Source: Bacillota bacterium (lineage in GTDB: Bacteria; Bacillota; Clostridia; Christensenellales; Aristaeellaceae). Taken from it: 23,115 nucleotides of DNA. Below the pieces are notes generated by a model. That model was given only the letters and a program-made list of their open reading frames with translations, ran no database searches and was not told the DNA's origin. The stretch lies in contig JAEYQQ010000098.1 of assembly GCA_023409955.1 (NCBI GenBank), positions 1 through 23,115 of the forward strand. The letters run 5' to 3'. Each line of letters opens with the position of its first letter. Position 1 is the stretch's first letter. The position numbers were made by a program, and so were the translations under genes. Below, in pieces: positions 14,554-22,937 of the stretch.

Positions 14554-16066
14554 TATACTGATTGTAGATGATGATCACCTTATCCGGGATGGCCTTTGCC
14601 TGATGGTCAAAAGCATTGAACCTCAGGAGAGCCTAGTAACGGCAGGCAATGGCGCAGAAGCCTTGCAAATACTGATGGAGTCATCGATTGATTTGATTTT
14701 TACAGACATCAAAATGCCTGTTATGGATGGGCTTCAGCTGATGGAAAAGCTTCATGAGATACATTATTCGGGTGAAGTAGTGATCATCAGCGGGTTTGAC
14801 GAGTTTGAGTTTGCAAGAAGGGCCATGAAGCTGGGGGCGGCAGATTACCTTTTAAAACCCGTTAAAGTGGATGAACTGAAAACAGTATACGAGGAATGCA
14901 AACGCCGGCTTAGGCTCAAGGACGGGCAAAAAAGACAGATCCATGTATTGCCTGAGCAAAGTCCCTATTTGCAGCAATCCCAGGTTTCAAGGCTGCTGTC
15001 AAAAGATGCGCAGTATAACAGACAGGCGCTGGACTTACCTTCATATGCAAGCCATGTATTAGCTATTGTAACGGACTCCTTTGGCCGGGGGCTCATAAAC
15101 CCCGATGAAACCCAGCAGGCCTTTGCCATGGGACAAAGCATTGCAGATGCTTTGCCAAAATGTCCGCAGCGGCGGCTGATACAGGGAGAATACCTGCAAA
15201 ACTGGGTCATGCTGTTTTTATTGCCGGAGGATAGGGCAGCTGCGGTAGCTGAGCAAGTGGAAAAAGCCATGCTGGCCAAGGGCTTGCACTTTGGTATGTC
15301 ACAACAGGCATTACCCATAGCTGATTGCAAGGCGGCTTATCATCAGGCTCTTTCTGCATTGGAGCAGCATTTTTACGATGTGCCGCCGGATGATGGGCAG
15401 ACTCAAACTGAAGTATTTCCCTACCCTACCCATACCCAGCTTTTGACAGATGCTATTGCAGCCTGTGATGTCAAAGAGGCTACACAGGAGTTCAAAGGGT
15501 TGTTTGATCGGGTTGCGGCAGACAGGCCCAATGTAGATGCCCTCCGCCAGCACCTGATCTCCATGGTATACACAATTATGAATCAGAACAAAGAGTTCAT
15601 TGGCATTATTGGGAAGCACAAATTTACAGGGCACGACATTATATTGAAAGTCCGTGAGGCCGCTGTTTTTTCGCAGTTGATGCAAGATTTTAGAGGAAGT
15701 GTTTTTCTGTACATCCAGGAGATTTTAGAGCGGAGGCTTTCCAAGGATGATTATGCCATTCACAGGGCGAAGGCCTATGTCGACAACAGTTATCATATCA
15801 GCGTCAGCCTGGTGGAGATCGCGGAAAAGCTGGGTTTGCATCCCAACTATTTAAGCTCCCTCTTTCACCATAAAACCGGCCAGACATTCAGTGAATACCT
15901 TCGCTGTGTGCGCATTGAAAAGTCCATACAGCTGATGAATGATACCAACATGAAGATTTATGAAATTGCCCAGCAGGTAGGCTATAGTGATACCGCCCAG
16001 TTCCATCGGGCATTTAAGCAGGCTACGGGCATCTCTCCAGGGCAGTACAAGCAGAAGCACACTTGA
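14546..16066 (+). CDS. YesN-type response regulator (REC + AraC HTH)
   Basis: 506 residues. The receiver domain (1-120) starts MGNILIVDDDHLIRDGL with the acidic Asp8-10, the phosphoacceptor Asp54 in FTDIKMPVMDG and Lys104 in LLKPVKVDE. A middle region of about 270 residues is weakly conserved, as usual in this class. The C-terminal 100 residues are a double helix-turn-helix of the AraC family (VSLVEIAEKLGLHPNYLSSLF and YEIAQQVGYSDTAQFHRAFK, then ISPGQYKQ). It should bind DNA as a dimer when phosphorylated by the kinase and turn on target genes. The start at 14546 has GGAGGGGG just upstream inside the kinase gene's end; the 8-bp overlap means coupled translation. Targets are not visible in the window. 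Confidence 0.93.
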   Translation: MGNILIVDDDHLIRDGLCLMVKSIEPQESLVTAGNGAEALQILMESSIDLIFTDIKMPVMDGLQLMEKLHEIHYSGEVVIISGFDEFEFARRAMKLGAADYLLKPVKVDELKTVYEECKRRLRLKDGQKRQIHVLPEQSPYLQQSQVSRLLSKDAQYNRQALDLPSYASHVLAIVTDSFGRGLINPDETQQAFAMGQSIADALPKCPQRRLIQGEYLQNWVMLFLLPEDRAAAVAEQVEKAMLAKGLHFGMSQQALPIADCKAAYHQALSALEQHFYDVPPDDGQTQTEVFPYPTHTQLLTDAIAACDVKEATQEFKGLFDRVAADRPNVDALRQHLISMVYTIMNQNKEFIGIIGKHKFTGHDIILKVREAAVFSQLMQDFRGSVFLYIQEILERRLSKDDYAIHRAKAYVDNSYHISVSLVEIAEKLGLHPNYLSSLFHHKTGQTFSEYLRCVRIEKSIQLMNDTNMKIYEIAQQVGYSDTAQFHRAFKQATGISPGQYKQKHT

Positions 16067-16100
16067 GGAAAAGTTCATTAGGTATCTTTTGCTATACAAA

Positions 16101-16135
16101 ACAGGGCTTGCGGTATTTCTGCAAGCCCTGTTTTT
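16101..16135. terminator. bidirectional rho-independent terminator
   Basis: ACAGGGCTTGC (16101-16111) pairs perfectly with GCAAGCCCTGT (16121-16131) around a 9-nt loop. TTTTT follows on the plus strand, and a run of A precedes the left arm and gives U on the other strand. It serves the response regulator gene and the convergent Mrp gene. Confidence 0.92.
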
Positions 16136-16153
16136 GCTGAAAGATAATCACCC

Positions 16154-16996
16154 TTATTCCGGTAAATGGAGTGTCGCCAATCTATCTGCTACCTTGCCAA
16201 GGTATTCGTTTGTCACCCACTCAATGCGCCCTTGATCGCAGGCGGCAGTAAGGCTTGGGTCCATAGGCAGATTGTCGAAGGTACCAATATCATGCTTTTT
16301 CGCATTGGCTTCGCCATGACTTTCTCCGAATACAGAAATTTTCTTGCCACAGTCGGGGCACAGCACATAACTCATGTTCTCTACCAAGGCAAGGATGGGC
16401 ACTTGCATCATACCTGCCATGTTGGCTGCCTTGTCAACGATCATGGTCACCAGTTCCTGAGGGGTAGTAACCAAAACGATGCCATCTACAGGCAGCGACT
16501 GAAACACAGTAAGGGGTACATCTCCAGTCCCTGGAGGCATATCCACAAACATAAAATCCACATCACCCCATATGACATCTGTCCAGAATTGCTTGACTGT
16601 ACCTGCGATAACCGGGCCGCGCCAGACTACAGGATCTGTATCGTTTTCCACCAGTAGATTCAGGGACATTACAGGTATCCCTGAACCACTCATGACAGGA
16701 AGCAATCCTTCTTCATTGCCAGTGGCCTTATCATGCAAGCCAAAAGCCCTGGGAATGGAGGGTCCGGTGATATCGGCATCCAAAATGGCAGTTTTATATC
16801 CCCGGCGCTGCATGGCTACTGCCAGCAGCGATGTGACCATGGATTTGCCAACGCCGCCTTTTCCGCTGACAACGCCTATGACGTGCTTGATATGGCTGTC
16901 TTTGTGGGGCTTTTCTTGGAAATCGACTTTGGTCTTTTTGCGGGAAGAACACTCCGCCTTGCAGGAGGAGCAGTCGGATGAACATTTTTGGGACAT
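16154..16996 (-). CDS. Mrp/NBP35-type Fe-S cluster carrier P-loop ATPase
   Basis: 280 residues. An N-terminal tail with four cysteines (C5, C9, C12, C16) is followed by the deviant Walker A GVVSGKGGVGKS (41-52), ILDADITGPS (71-80), FVDMPPGTGD (150-159) and the CPDC motif (213-216). The CPDC cysteines bind a bridging [4Fe-4S] cluster between two subunits; the N-terminal cysteines could hold a second one, as in NBP35. The protein loads Fe-S clusters into target proteins in the cytoplasm. AGGAGG lies 7 nt before ATG 16996, so the 31 extra codons upstream are not used. It is a single gene with its own promoter and a shared terminator. It is a sensible neighbour of an iron importer, though not linked by operon. 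Confidence 0.93.
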   Translation of the reverse strand: MSQKCSSDCSSCKAECSSRKKTKVDFQEKPHKDSHIKHVIGVVSGKGGVGKSMVTSLLAVAMQRRGYKTAILDADITGPSIPRAFGLHDKATGNEEGLLPVMSGSGIPVMSLNLLVENDTDPVVWRGPVIAGTVKQFWTDVIWGDVDFMFVDMPPGTGDVPLTVFQSLPVDGIVLVTTPQELVTMIVDKAANMAGMMQVPILALVENMSYVLCPDCGKKISVFGESHGEANAKKHDIGTFDNLPMDPSLTAACDQGRIEWVTNEYLGKVADRLATLHLPE

Positions 16997-17077
16997 GAAC
17001 AAGCCTCCTTGAAAAATTGGATGCAAACTGTTGAATCGGGTCAAGTATGCAATGCAGACCGCTATGGTCCAAGCTGC

Positions 17078-17106
17078 ATGGTAGTACAAATGGTGCTTTA
17101 TGTCAA
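17078..17106 (-). promoter_or_regulatory. promoter of the Mrp ATPase gene
   Basis: Minus strand TTGACA (17106-17101), a 17-nt spacer and TACCAT (17083-17078). The start would be about 75 nt before the ribosome binding site. Confidence 0.65.
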
Positions 17107-17182
17107 GCGCAGATGGTGTCCCTTAGGTTTACCTGTATATACCATTGAATTATAGACATGCGGATTATGTGCATACATAAGC

Positions 17183-17207
17183 ATGATGCAGCTGCAAGCT
17201 GCATCAT
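17183..17207. repeat. perfect inverted repeat (hairpin) without U-run
   Basis: ATGATGCAGC (17183-17192) and GCTGCATCAT (17198-17207) are perfect 10-bp arms around TGCAA. It lies about 60 nt downstream of the small YIEGIA-partner gene on the minus strand and upstream of the Mrp promoter. It lacks the T-run of a standard terminator, so it may be a weak terminator, an RNA-stabilising hairpin or a protein-binding site. Confidence 0.7.
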
Positions 17208-17265
17208 AGAATAAGTTGAACAAAACCGCCAGATTTGATAATGTTCCTGCAAGATGATGCAGTGT

Positions 17266-17445
17266 CTAATAGGTGTCTACCAGCATGTAATCCCCGTTGT
17301 TCAGCTGAATCGCTTTTGCTTCCAGCGCACGGCAGATATCAGCAACCATCTGCTGTTTTTCATTATCGTCTTGTATGTAAAGGCATAGGGCATTACCACC
17401 CACCACCTTGCCTTCATGGCTTGTTACGTAGACCAGGATTTCCAT
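17266..17445 (-). CDS. small YIEGIA-partner (capping complex) subunit
   Basis: 59 residues: MEILVYVTSHEGKVVGG, ALCLYIQDDNEKQQMVADIC, ALEAKAIQLNNGDYMLV. The size, the GGxA near residue 17-20 and the position directly behind a YIEGIA gene match the small proteins annotated as capping complex subunit for YIEGIA in Bacillota; I rely on memory for this. The ATG at 17445 is preferred. GGAG is 11 nt upstream, a little far, while the GTG codons at 17457 and 17454 are too close to it. It lies 18 nt after the stop of the YIEGIA gene, so they form an operon. The function is unknown. Confidence 0.75.
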   Translation of the reverse strand: MEILVYVTSHEGKVVGGNALCLYIQDDNEKQQMVADICRALEAKAIQLNNGDYMLVDTY

Positions 17446-17463
17446 AGCCAGCACCACTCCTAT

Positions 17464-18351
17464 TCATCCGTTTGCTGTCATGATGCGCCGGACCTTTCGG
17501 CTGTTTTCTAGAACAGGGGTATGGTTAACAGAATCGATCATTTTACCGATATCCCTGATGATGGGGACGATGGCAATGACCACGACTCCTTTTTGAAAGC
17601 TTTTTCGGGTAAAGCTGAATTGCTTGACCCCCAAGGTGTGGCTGGCTTCAAACAACATTGCCTGCCGCTGACCCTCATTGTCAATGGTAATACGAAATTC
17701 CGGGGCTTTGGGGGTAACAACTACCGCTATGCCTTCCTTCAAAAACATTTCTTTGTCTTTGGGTGCTCCTAAAACACTGGTGACAAATACATCATCGACG
17801 TAAAGGTCTGATCCCTCCATTCGTATGCTACCTTCTTTTACGCTGCATATATCCCCAATGTTTTTTCCTTTTGTCTGGTGTCTGATGATCATAGTTGTGG
17901 CAAAACCAACAAAAAGGGCCATTGCGAGCTGTATTAAAAATGCCGTGCCACTGAGCAATAGCATGGTCAATACCGATACAAGGGCGGCTACAAGGGAGAT
18001 GTAATGCCTTGCTTCGTATGTTTTTGAAATGCCGTCAATGTATGCCTCGCCACGGGGGGTGAACCCAATGCGGTCTAGCTTTTCCAGACTTTCGGTTTCA
18101 ATTTTGCGGATGTCTCTGAAATGCTGCGTGGCAAGGGCAACAAAAGTAATGGCGGTAAATTCCTTTTCCAGAAGTGCAGGAATGGCCACCGCACCTAAGC
18201 AAGATGCAACAAAGCCAGTGATAATATTGTTGAATACCCCGTTGGGGAAGGTAGGGGTCTGTCTATAATCCACATACAAGGTAATCGTCCTTGCGATCAT
18301 ACCAGAGACGATTCCTGTAACAATGATTGCCACATATTCTGGTTTGAGCAT
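17464..18351 (-). CDS. YIEGIA family membrane protein
   Basis: 295 residues. Membrane helices are visible at about 5-22, 43-60, a third near 62-74, and 118-150 (two segments). A cytoplasmic loop between them carries EAYIDGISKTYEARHY, a version of the YIEGIA signature (YIDGIS, 104-109). The C-terminal half is soluble and ends in a hydrophobic segment (VVIAIVPII). The family is restricted to spore-forming Bacillota as far as I know and has no proven function. GGAAGG lies 7 nt before ATG 18351; an alternative in-frame ATG at 18366 has no clear ribosome binding site. I see no clear sigma-A promoter in the 18352-18530 gap. A sporulation-sigma promoter is possible but I could not place one. Confidence 0.82.
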   Translation of the reverse strand: MLKPEYVAIIVTGIVSGMIARTITLYVDYRQTPTFPNGVFNNIITGFVASCLGAVAIPALLEKEFTAITFVALATQHFRDIRKIETESLEKLDRIGFTPRGEAYIDGISKTYEARHYISLVAALVSVLTMLLLSGTAFLIQLAMALFVGFATTMIIRHQTKGKNIGDICSVKEGSIRMEGSDLYVDDVFVTSVLGAPKDKEMFLKEGIAVVVTPKAPEFRITIDNEGQRQAMLFEASHTLGVKQFSFTRKSFQKGVVVIAIVPIIRDIGKMIDSVNHTPVLENSRKVRRIMTANG

Positions 18352-18534
18352 TTGCGTACCTTCCATATAAAACCACCACACTTTCTTGCTGTTAGTATTT
18401 ATGAAAAGTGCATAGGCTATACAGAGCAGTTTCTCGCTGCGTATGGTACCCTTGGCTCTATACTAGCAATATTGTATTTTGTGATCATCATTGCGGATGT
18501 TATAAGCGCTGCCTGCAGCTTTGCGAGTTCAGCG

Positions 18535-18543
18535 TGGTATAAT
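18535..18543 (+). promoter_or_regulatory. extended -10 promoter of the YbjQ-type gene
   Basis: TGGTATAAT (18535-18543) is a perfect extended -10; the -35 is weak. Transcription would start near 18550, about 30 nt before the ATG. Confidence 0.65.
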
Positions 18544-18580
18544 GAAATGGAAGCAATAGTAAAAATAAGGAGGAATGTTT

Positions 18581-18904
18581 ATGATCGCCACCACGACTCC
18601 AACCATTGAGGGCAAGCGGATAATCGAGTACAAGGGCATTGTTTTTGGTGAAGTCATCTCTGGTGTCAATTTTGTAAAGGACTTTGCGGCAGGGCTATCC
18701 AATTTCTTTGGCGGCCGTTCATCCACTTATGAGGAAGAGCTCATCAATGCCCGGGAAAATGCCCTGCGAGAGTTGGAACAACGGGCTAGGGAACGAGGCG
18801 CCAACGCAGTGGTAGGTGTGGATGTTGACTATGAGGTGTTGGGTGCCAATAACGGTATGTTGATGGTTACTGCCTCGGGAACGGCGGTTGTGTATCAAGA
18901 CTAA
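18581..18904 (+). CDS. YbjQ / UPF0145 family protein
   Basis: 107 residues, full length. TTTPTIEGKRIIEYKGIVFGE and VNFVKDFAAGLSNFFGGRSSTYEEEL are followed by ARENALRELEQRARERGANAVVGVDVDYE and SGTAVV. This is the DUF74/UPF0145 fold, a pentamer-forming small protein sometimes called heavy-metal-binding; no function is established. AAGGAGG at 18567-18573 sits 7 nt before ATG 18581. The ATG at 18575 is only 1 nt from it and is rejected. It stands alone between its promoter and a bidirectional terminator. Confidence 0.93.
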   Translation: MIATTTPTIEGKRIIEYKGIVFGEVISGVNFVKDFAAGLSNFFGGRSSTYEEELINARENALRELEQRARERGANAVVGVDVDYEVLGANNGMLMVTASGTAVVYQD

Positions 18905-18948
18905 AGTAAGAAGGTTGGCTGTGCTGTTAGGCTACGATACTAGCGGAT

Positions 18949-19015
18949 AAAAACATCCTCCCGGCCCCGCATGCGGTATCTTCTTCCGCATTGGTTGGGC
19001 AAGGAGGATGTTTTT
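18949..19015. terminator. bidirectional rho-independent terminator
   Basis: AAAAACATCCTCC (18949-18961) pairs with GGAGGATGTTTTT (19003-19015), with an inner GCGG/CCGC stem. U-runs arise on both strands, so it ends the YbjQ-type gene and the iron importer operon. Confidence 0.92.
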
Positions 19016-19059
19016 GCTTTGCTGTTGTTTACTATAGCCAGAGGTAGATTTTTGCTCGA

Positions 19060-19869
19060 TTAGGCACCCATTGCTCCCGCATGATACCTGCCCCTTGGCA
19101 CAATAAACGGTGTATCCGATACAGGATCGCGGATGACCATGCATTCCAGGTCAAACACATCCTTGATGAGTTCCTCGGTAATGACTTCACTGGGTGTGCC
19201 TTGGGCGATCAGCTGTCCCTTGCGCATGGCAAAAATATGATCTGCATACCGGGCGGAGAGGTTGATGTCATGGAGCACCATCAAAATGGTGCTGCCCCGG
19301 CTGCGGTTCAAATCCGTCAAAAGGTCCAGTATTTCCACCTGATGGGTGATATCCAGGTAGGTAGTAGGCTCATCCAGCAAGAGGATATCCGTATCCTGAG
19401 CCAGGGCCATAGCAATCCACACCCGCTGGCGTTGCCCACCTGACAGCTCATCCACACTACGGTTGGCAAGCTCTGTAATACCCATGGTGGAAAGGGCGGA
19501 CTCTACTACTTCATAATCCTCTTTGCCCATACCCTTTAAAAAGGATTGATGGGGAAACCGACCTCTTGCTACCAAGTCAGAAACCGTGATGCCCTCCGGT
19601 ACGATGGGTGATTGGGGCAAGAGCCCCAGAATCCGGGCCAGCTGTTTGGAGGGAAGGGAGCGTATTTCCCTTCCGTCAAGCACAATGCTCCCGGCCTTTG
19701 GTGTAAGAAGCCTGGCAAAGGTCTTTAAGAGTGTTGATTTCCCGCAGGCGTTGGCGCCTACGATGACGCTGATCTTGCCCTGGGGAATGGCAACGCTGAC
19801 GCCGTCCACGATGATGGTTTTGTCGTAGCCAGCAGTGATATTATTGGCGGTAAATGATCTGGTTTGCAT
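19060..19869 (-). CDS. ABC transporter ATPase, iron-siderophore/cobalamin (FecE/FepC) type
   Basis: 269 residues. Walker A is VGANACGKST (the usual GPNGCGKS with Pro and Gly each replaced by Ala, still a valid P-loop). The Q-loop is LLPQSP, the signature LSGGQRQRVW, Walker B ILLLDEPTTYLD and the switch His VLHDIN. ARGRFPHQS and the HQVEILDLL stretch are typical for the Fe3+-siderophore/B12 group. It powers uptake from the cytoplasmic side. The ATG shares one base with the stop of the upstream permease (TAATG), and GGGAGGGG lies 7 nt upstream. It is the last gene of the operon, followed by a terminator. Confidence 0.94.
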   Translation of the reverse strand: MQTRSFTANNITAGYDKTIIVDGVSVAIPQGKISVIVGANACGKSTLLKTFARLLTPKAGSIVLDGREIRSLPSKQLARILGLLPQSPIVPEGITVSDLVARGRFPHQSFLKGMGKEDYEVVESALSTMGITELANRSVDELSGGQRQRVWIAMALAQDTDILLLDEPTTYLDITHQVEILDLLTDLNRSRGSTILMVLHDINLSARYADHIFAMRKGQLIAQGTPSEVITEELIKDVFDLECMVIRDPVSDTPFIVPRGRYHAGAMGA

Positions 19870-20903
19870 TAAGCTGCCCCTCCCTTCCGGTTGATGCGAA
19901 TCAGTAAAAAGATCAAGTACGGTGCGCCGAGTATGCCAGTGATAACGCCTACAGGGTATCGGGTTGCAAATGCGAACTGGCCGATGAGATCGGCACCCAA
20001 GACCAACGTCGCACCCATGAGACCTGCTGGTATAGGCGATGCGTGACCGGTACCTGTAAGCTTTGCCGCAATGGGCCCTGACAAGAAGGAGATAAATGCG
20101 ATGGGTCCTGTGGCGGCTGTGGCAAAGGCGGTGAGCAGAACAGACAGGAGCATGAGCATCAACCGTGTGGCGTTGGTTCGTATGCCCAAGGTTGTTGCAG
20201 CTTCCTCACCCAGCTCCAGTATTTGCAGATGCTTTGTCAGCAGTATAATCAAAAGGCAGCATACGGTTACCACAGCAAGCAAAACAGGAACGCTTTCCAT
20301 CCGTGCGCCATTTAAGCTTCCCCGCATCCAGCGCAGGGCATTGGCAACATCGTATTCTGCCCCCTTGAGCAATAGGAAGGACACAAAGGCTCCCAGCATG
20401 GCCTGTACGCCGATGCCGATTAATATCAGCCTGCCGCCGGAAAAGCGGCCGCCCTGGGACAGTGCGTACACAAACAATGCCACAGCAAGCCCCGCTACAA
20501 GGGAAATGACAGATACGGCGTTTTGGCCAAGGCCCAGCATCATGATGCAAAACACTGCAGCTGCGCTGGAACCAGTGGTGATGCCAATGATATCCGGGCT
20601 AGCCAGGGGGTTTCGCAGCATGGTCTGAAACGTGTTGCCTGCCATGCCAAAGGCGATGCCGGATAAAAGCCCGGTGAGCATTCTGGGCAGCCGAAGGGTG
20701 GATATGGCATAAGTGGCACCCTTGATGTTATCACCCCATAGCACCTTGAATACCGTAGCTAATGGATAATCGGTATTCCCTTTAATAAGCATCAGCCCGC
20801 AAAGACACAATACCAGCGCTGTTAGCAGCCATGATACAGTATTACGCCGAGTCTGACGCTTTCTATATCCATCCCGGATGGAAGATGCATAAGCTTGTGT
20901 CAT
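19869..20903 (-). CDS. iron-siderophore ABC permease (FecD type)
   Basis: 344 residues with about nine or ten membrane helices. LRLPRMLTGLLSGIAFGMAGNTFQ, NPLASPDIIGITTGSS, a GEEAATTLGI loop that contacts the ATPase, TGPIAFISFLSG and PVGVITGILGAPYLIFLL are the FecCD hallmarks. It forms the transmembrane channel with the second permease. The start is ATG 20903, overlapping the stop of the upstream gene by 4 bp (ATGA). The frame is open 87 codons further, but that stretch is not coding in this frame. Confidence 0.94.
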   Translation of the reverse strand: MTQAYASSIRDGYRKRQTRRNTVSWLLTALVLCLCGLMLIKGNTDYPLATVFKVLWGDNIKGATYAISTLRLPRMLTGLLSGIAFGMAGNTFQTMLRNPLASPDIIGITTGSSAAAVFCIMMLGLGQNAVSVISLVAGLAVALFVYALSQGGRFSGGRLILIGIGVQAMLGAFVSFLLLKGAEYDVANALRWMRGSLNGARMESVPVLLAVVTVCCLLIILLTKHLQILELGEEAATTLGIRTNATRLMLMLLSVLLTAFATAATGPIAFISFLSGPIAAKLTGTGHASPIPAGLMGATLVLGADLIGQFAFATRYPVGVITGILGAPYLIFLLIRINRKGGAA

Positions 20904-21898
20904 AACGCCCTTGCCTTCACTTTCTTTGCGATGATGATGAGGATCGGCGCACCCAAAAAGGCGGTAACAATGCCTACCTCCAATTCGCCGGGGCTGCCCA
21001 GCAGGCGGCCTAGCACATCTGCGATGGTCAAAAGTCCGGCACCGCTGATGGCTGTCAAAGGAATGGTCAGGCGCATATCCGTGCCGAACAAAAGTCGCAT
21101 GGTGTGGGGGATCATCAGTCCTACAAAGCCGATGGGCCCAGCCAGAGCGGTGATTACGCCACAAAGCAATACTCCGATGCCTGCACCAAGCATCCTCACA
21201 AGCCCAGTGCGCACACCAAGGCCTACCGCCACATCATCGCCAAGGGCCATGGCATTGAGCGCAGGGGCCAGCATGATCCCTGCGATGATGCTAAGCAAAA
21301 GAAAAGGTGCTGCCGCATAAATACTGTCCCATGTAGCTCCGCTGACGCTGCCCACCTGCCAAAAACGGAAGGCGTTCATAACATTGGTGCGGGGGAGAAC
21401 CAGTGCACTAACCAGGGAGGATAAGGCCGCACTGGTGGCAGAGCCTGCCAATGCCAGCTTGATGGGTGTTGCTCCGCCTGTTCCCATGGAGGCGATGCCG
21501 TAAACAAAAATGGATGTCACCGTAGCGCCGCACAGCGCAAAGCCAATATACTCACCGGCCGAGCCAATATTGAAAATGGTGATGCCGGCAACTACAAACA
21601 GCGAAGCTCCTGTGTTCACCCCCAATATGCTGGGGTCAGCAATGGGGTTTCGGGTAATGGCCTGCATCATCATGCCGGAAACCCCAAGGGAGGCTCCGGC
21701 GATGATGCAGAATATGGTTCTTGGTATGCGTTCCCTGACGATCAGTGCAGTAAAGGATGTATTTTCTGCATCTCCAAGGGCGCTGAAAACCTCTGTAAGA
21801 CCTACGGAACGTGATCCCAATGCCAGGGAGAGGAAAACGCATACACCAAGACTGCACAAGCTCACAAGAAACATCAGTACTCTTTTTGATAAACTCAT
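20900..21898 (-). CDS. iron-siderophore ABC permease (FecC type)
   Basis: 332 residues with the same fold as its partner: RERIPRTIFCIIAGASLGVSGMMMQ, NPIADPSILGVNTGAS, a GDDVAVGLGV coupling loop, LAGPIGFVGLMIPHTMRL, and a C-terminal PGELEVGIVTAFLGAPILI. PGELEVG replaces the usual PxExPVG, a mild deviation. The ATG overlaps the binding-protein stop by 4 bp (ATGA), so translation is coupled. With the next permease it makes the heterodimeric pore. Confidence 0.94.
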   Translation of the reverse strand: MSLSKRVLMFLVSLCSLGVCVFLSLALGSRSVGLTEVFSALGDAENTSFTALIVRERIPRTIFCIIAGASLGVSGMMMQAITRNPIADPSILGVNTGASLFVVAGITIFNIGSAGEYIGFALCGATVTSIFVYGIASMGTGGATPIKLALAGSATSAALSSLVSALVLPRTNVMNAFRFWQVGSVSGATWDSIYAAAPFLLLSIIAGIMLAPALNAMALGDDVAVGLGVRTGLVRMLGAGIGVLLCGVITALAGPIGFVGLMIPHTMRLLFGTDMRLTIPLTAISGAGLLTIADVLGRLLGSPGELEVGIVTAFLGAPILIIIAKKVKARAL

Positions 21899-22914
21899 TG
21901 AACCTTCTTTGCGGCCTCCCCAATTATGGCAAGGTATTCATCGATGGTGGCGGGGATGGAAAGTGCGCTGGGGGTACAGGAGGCGGAAAGAGCGGATCCA
22001 TCTATGATCACAGCAACAGATCCGTTCTTCACTGCGGGAATGGTGCTAGCCAGAGGATCGGCTTGCATGGCGGCCAGCAGGGTTTCATCACCATAGGTGA
22101 TAATCACATCTACATCGCTTAGCAGATCAAAATTCTCTGCGCTGACCTGGATTGCAAAACTCGGATTTTCGCCACTGAGCTTTACAACACTTTCCGGAAA
22201 GCTCAATCCAAGATCCGTCAGGTATGCCGCACGGGGATCAACCAGTGTATATATGTATGTGTTGCCGAGATCTGTGGGGCTGAACCAGAAGAAGGCAGCG
22301 GATTTTCCCTGAAGCTCAGGATAAGCGGCAATCTTCTGGGCAATCAGCTGATCAAGGCTTGCCACCAGAGCTTCGCCTTCTGCCTGCAGCCCTAAGCCTG
22401 TAGCATCCAATACGATCTGCTCACGCCAGCCGGTCTGCCAGGGCTGGTTGGGATATGCGATAACAGGTGCGATCTCACTGAGCATATTGTATTCTTCCTG
22501 GGTGATGCCAGAGTAAGCAGCCAAGATCACATCGGGCTGGACGTCGTTAATGGCCTCATAATCCAAGCCGTCTACGTCATCAAACACTGTGGGAGCGTCT
22601 ACACCAAGGGAAGCGAAGCCGGCCACGGTCCAGGGCAGCAGATTCTCATCCGCAGTAACGCCATAGTTGGCTTTGGAAACGCCGACAGGTACTACGCCCA
22701 GAGCCAAGGGTACATCCTGATTGCCCCATGAAATGGTTGCAACACGCTCAGGTGCTTTTTCTAGAACAGTTTCACCAAAGGCATGCTTGATGGTCAATGG
22801 ATACTGGGGGGCATCTGTGCTTTGAGCAAGAGCGGTGCGGCCAAAACCTGAAAGCAGAACCAAGACTAGGGCGATCATCATGCCAAGAACATGTTTGGAA
22901 GTAGATGGCTTCAT
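21895..22914 (-). CDS. iron-siderophore-type ABC substrate-binding protein, without lipobox Cys
   Basis: 339 residues. The N-terminal signal peptide reads MKPSTSKHVLGMMIALVLVLL, then SGFGRTALAQS. After it come PLTIKHAFGETVLEKAPERVATISWGNQDV (the typical start of the FecB/FatB fold), YEAINDVQPDVILA, and a C-terminal lobe with SVAVIIDGS. It binds ferric siderophore, or a related ligand, outside the cell and passes it to the permeases. Bacillota binding proteins are normally lipoproteins with LSGC; here the Cys position is Phe (TTT), so it would be cut by signal peptidase I at TALA-Q and be released or wall-held. GGAG lies 9 nt before the ATG. It is first in the four-gene operon. Confidence 0.9.
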   Translation of the reverse strand: MKPSTSKHVLGMMIALVLVLLSGFGRTALAQSTDAPQYPLTIKHAFGETVLEKAPERVATISWGNQDVPLALGVVPVGVSKANYGVTADENLLPWTVAGFASLGVDAPTVFDDVDGLDYEAINDVQPDVILAAYSGITQEEYNMLSEIAPVIAYPNQPWQTGWREQIVLDATGLGLQAEGEALVASLDQLIAQKIAAYPELQGKSAAFFWFSPTDLGNTYIYTLVDPRAAYLTDLGLSFPESVVKLSGENPSFAIQVSAENFDLLSDVDVIITYGDETLLAAMQADPLASTIPAVKNGSVAVIIDGSALSASCTPSALSIPATIDEYLAIIGEAAKKVQ

Positions 22915-22937
22915 TTGATATTTCTCCTTTGCTGATG

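Noticed and set aside
20071..20628. Long plus-strand open frame inside the permease gene
   Set aside because: It is antisense to a clear FecD-type permease, has no ribosome binding site and has no recognisable domain; it is a G+C-driven shadow.
20904..21164. N-terminal extension of 87 residues on the FecD-type permease
   Set aside because: The extension is rich in His, Arg and Pro, lies within the other permease gene in another frame, and the true ATG at 20903 forms a 4-bp overlap with the stop.
21510..22007. 165-codon plus-strand open frame across two importer genes
   Set aside because: Antisense to strongly supported coding sequence, with a low-complexity composition and no start signals.
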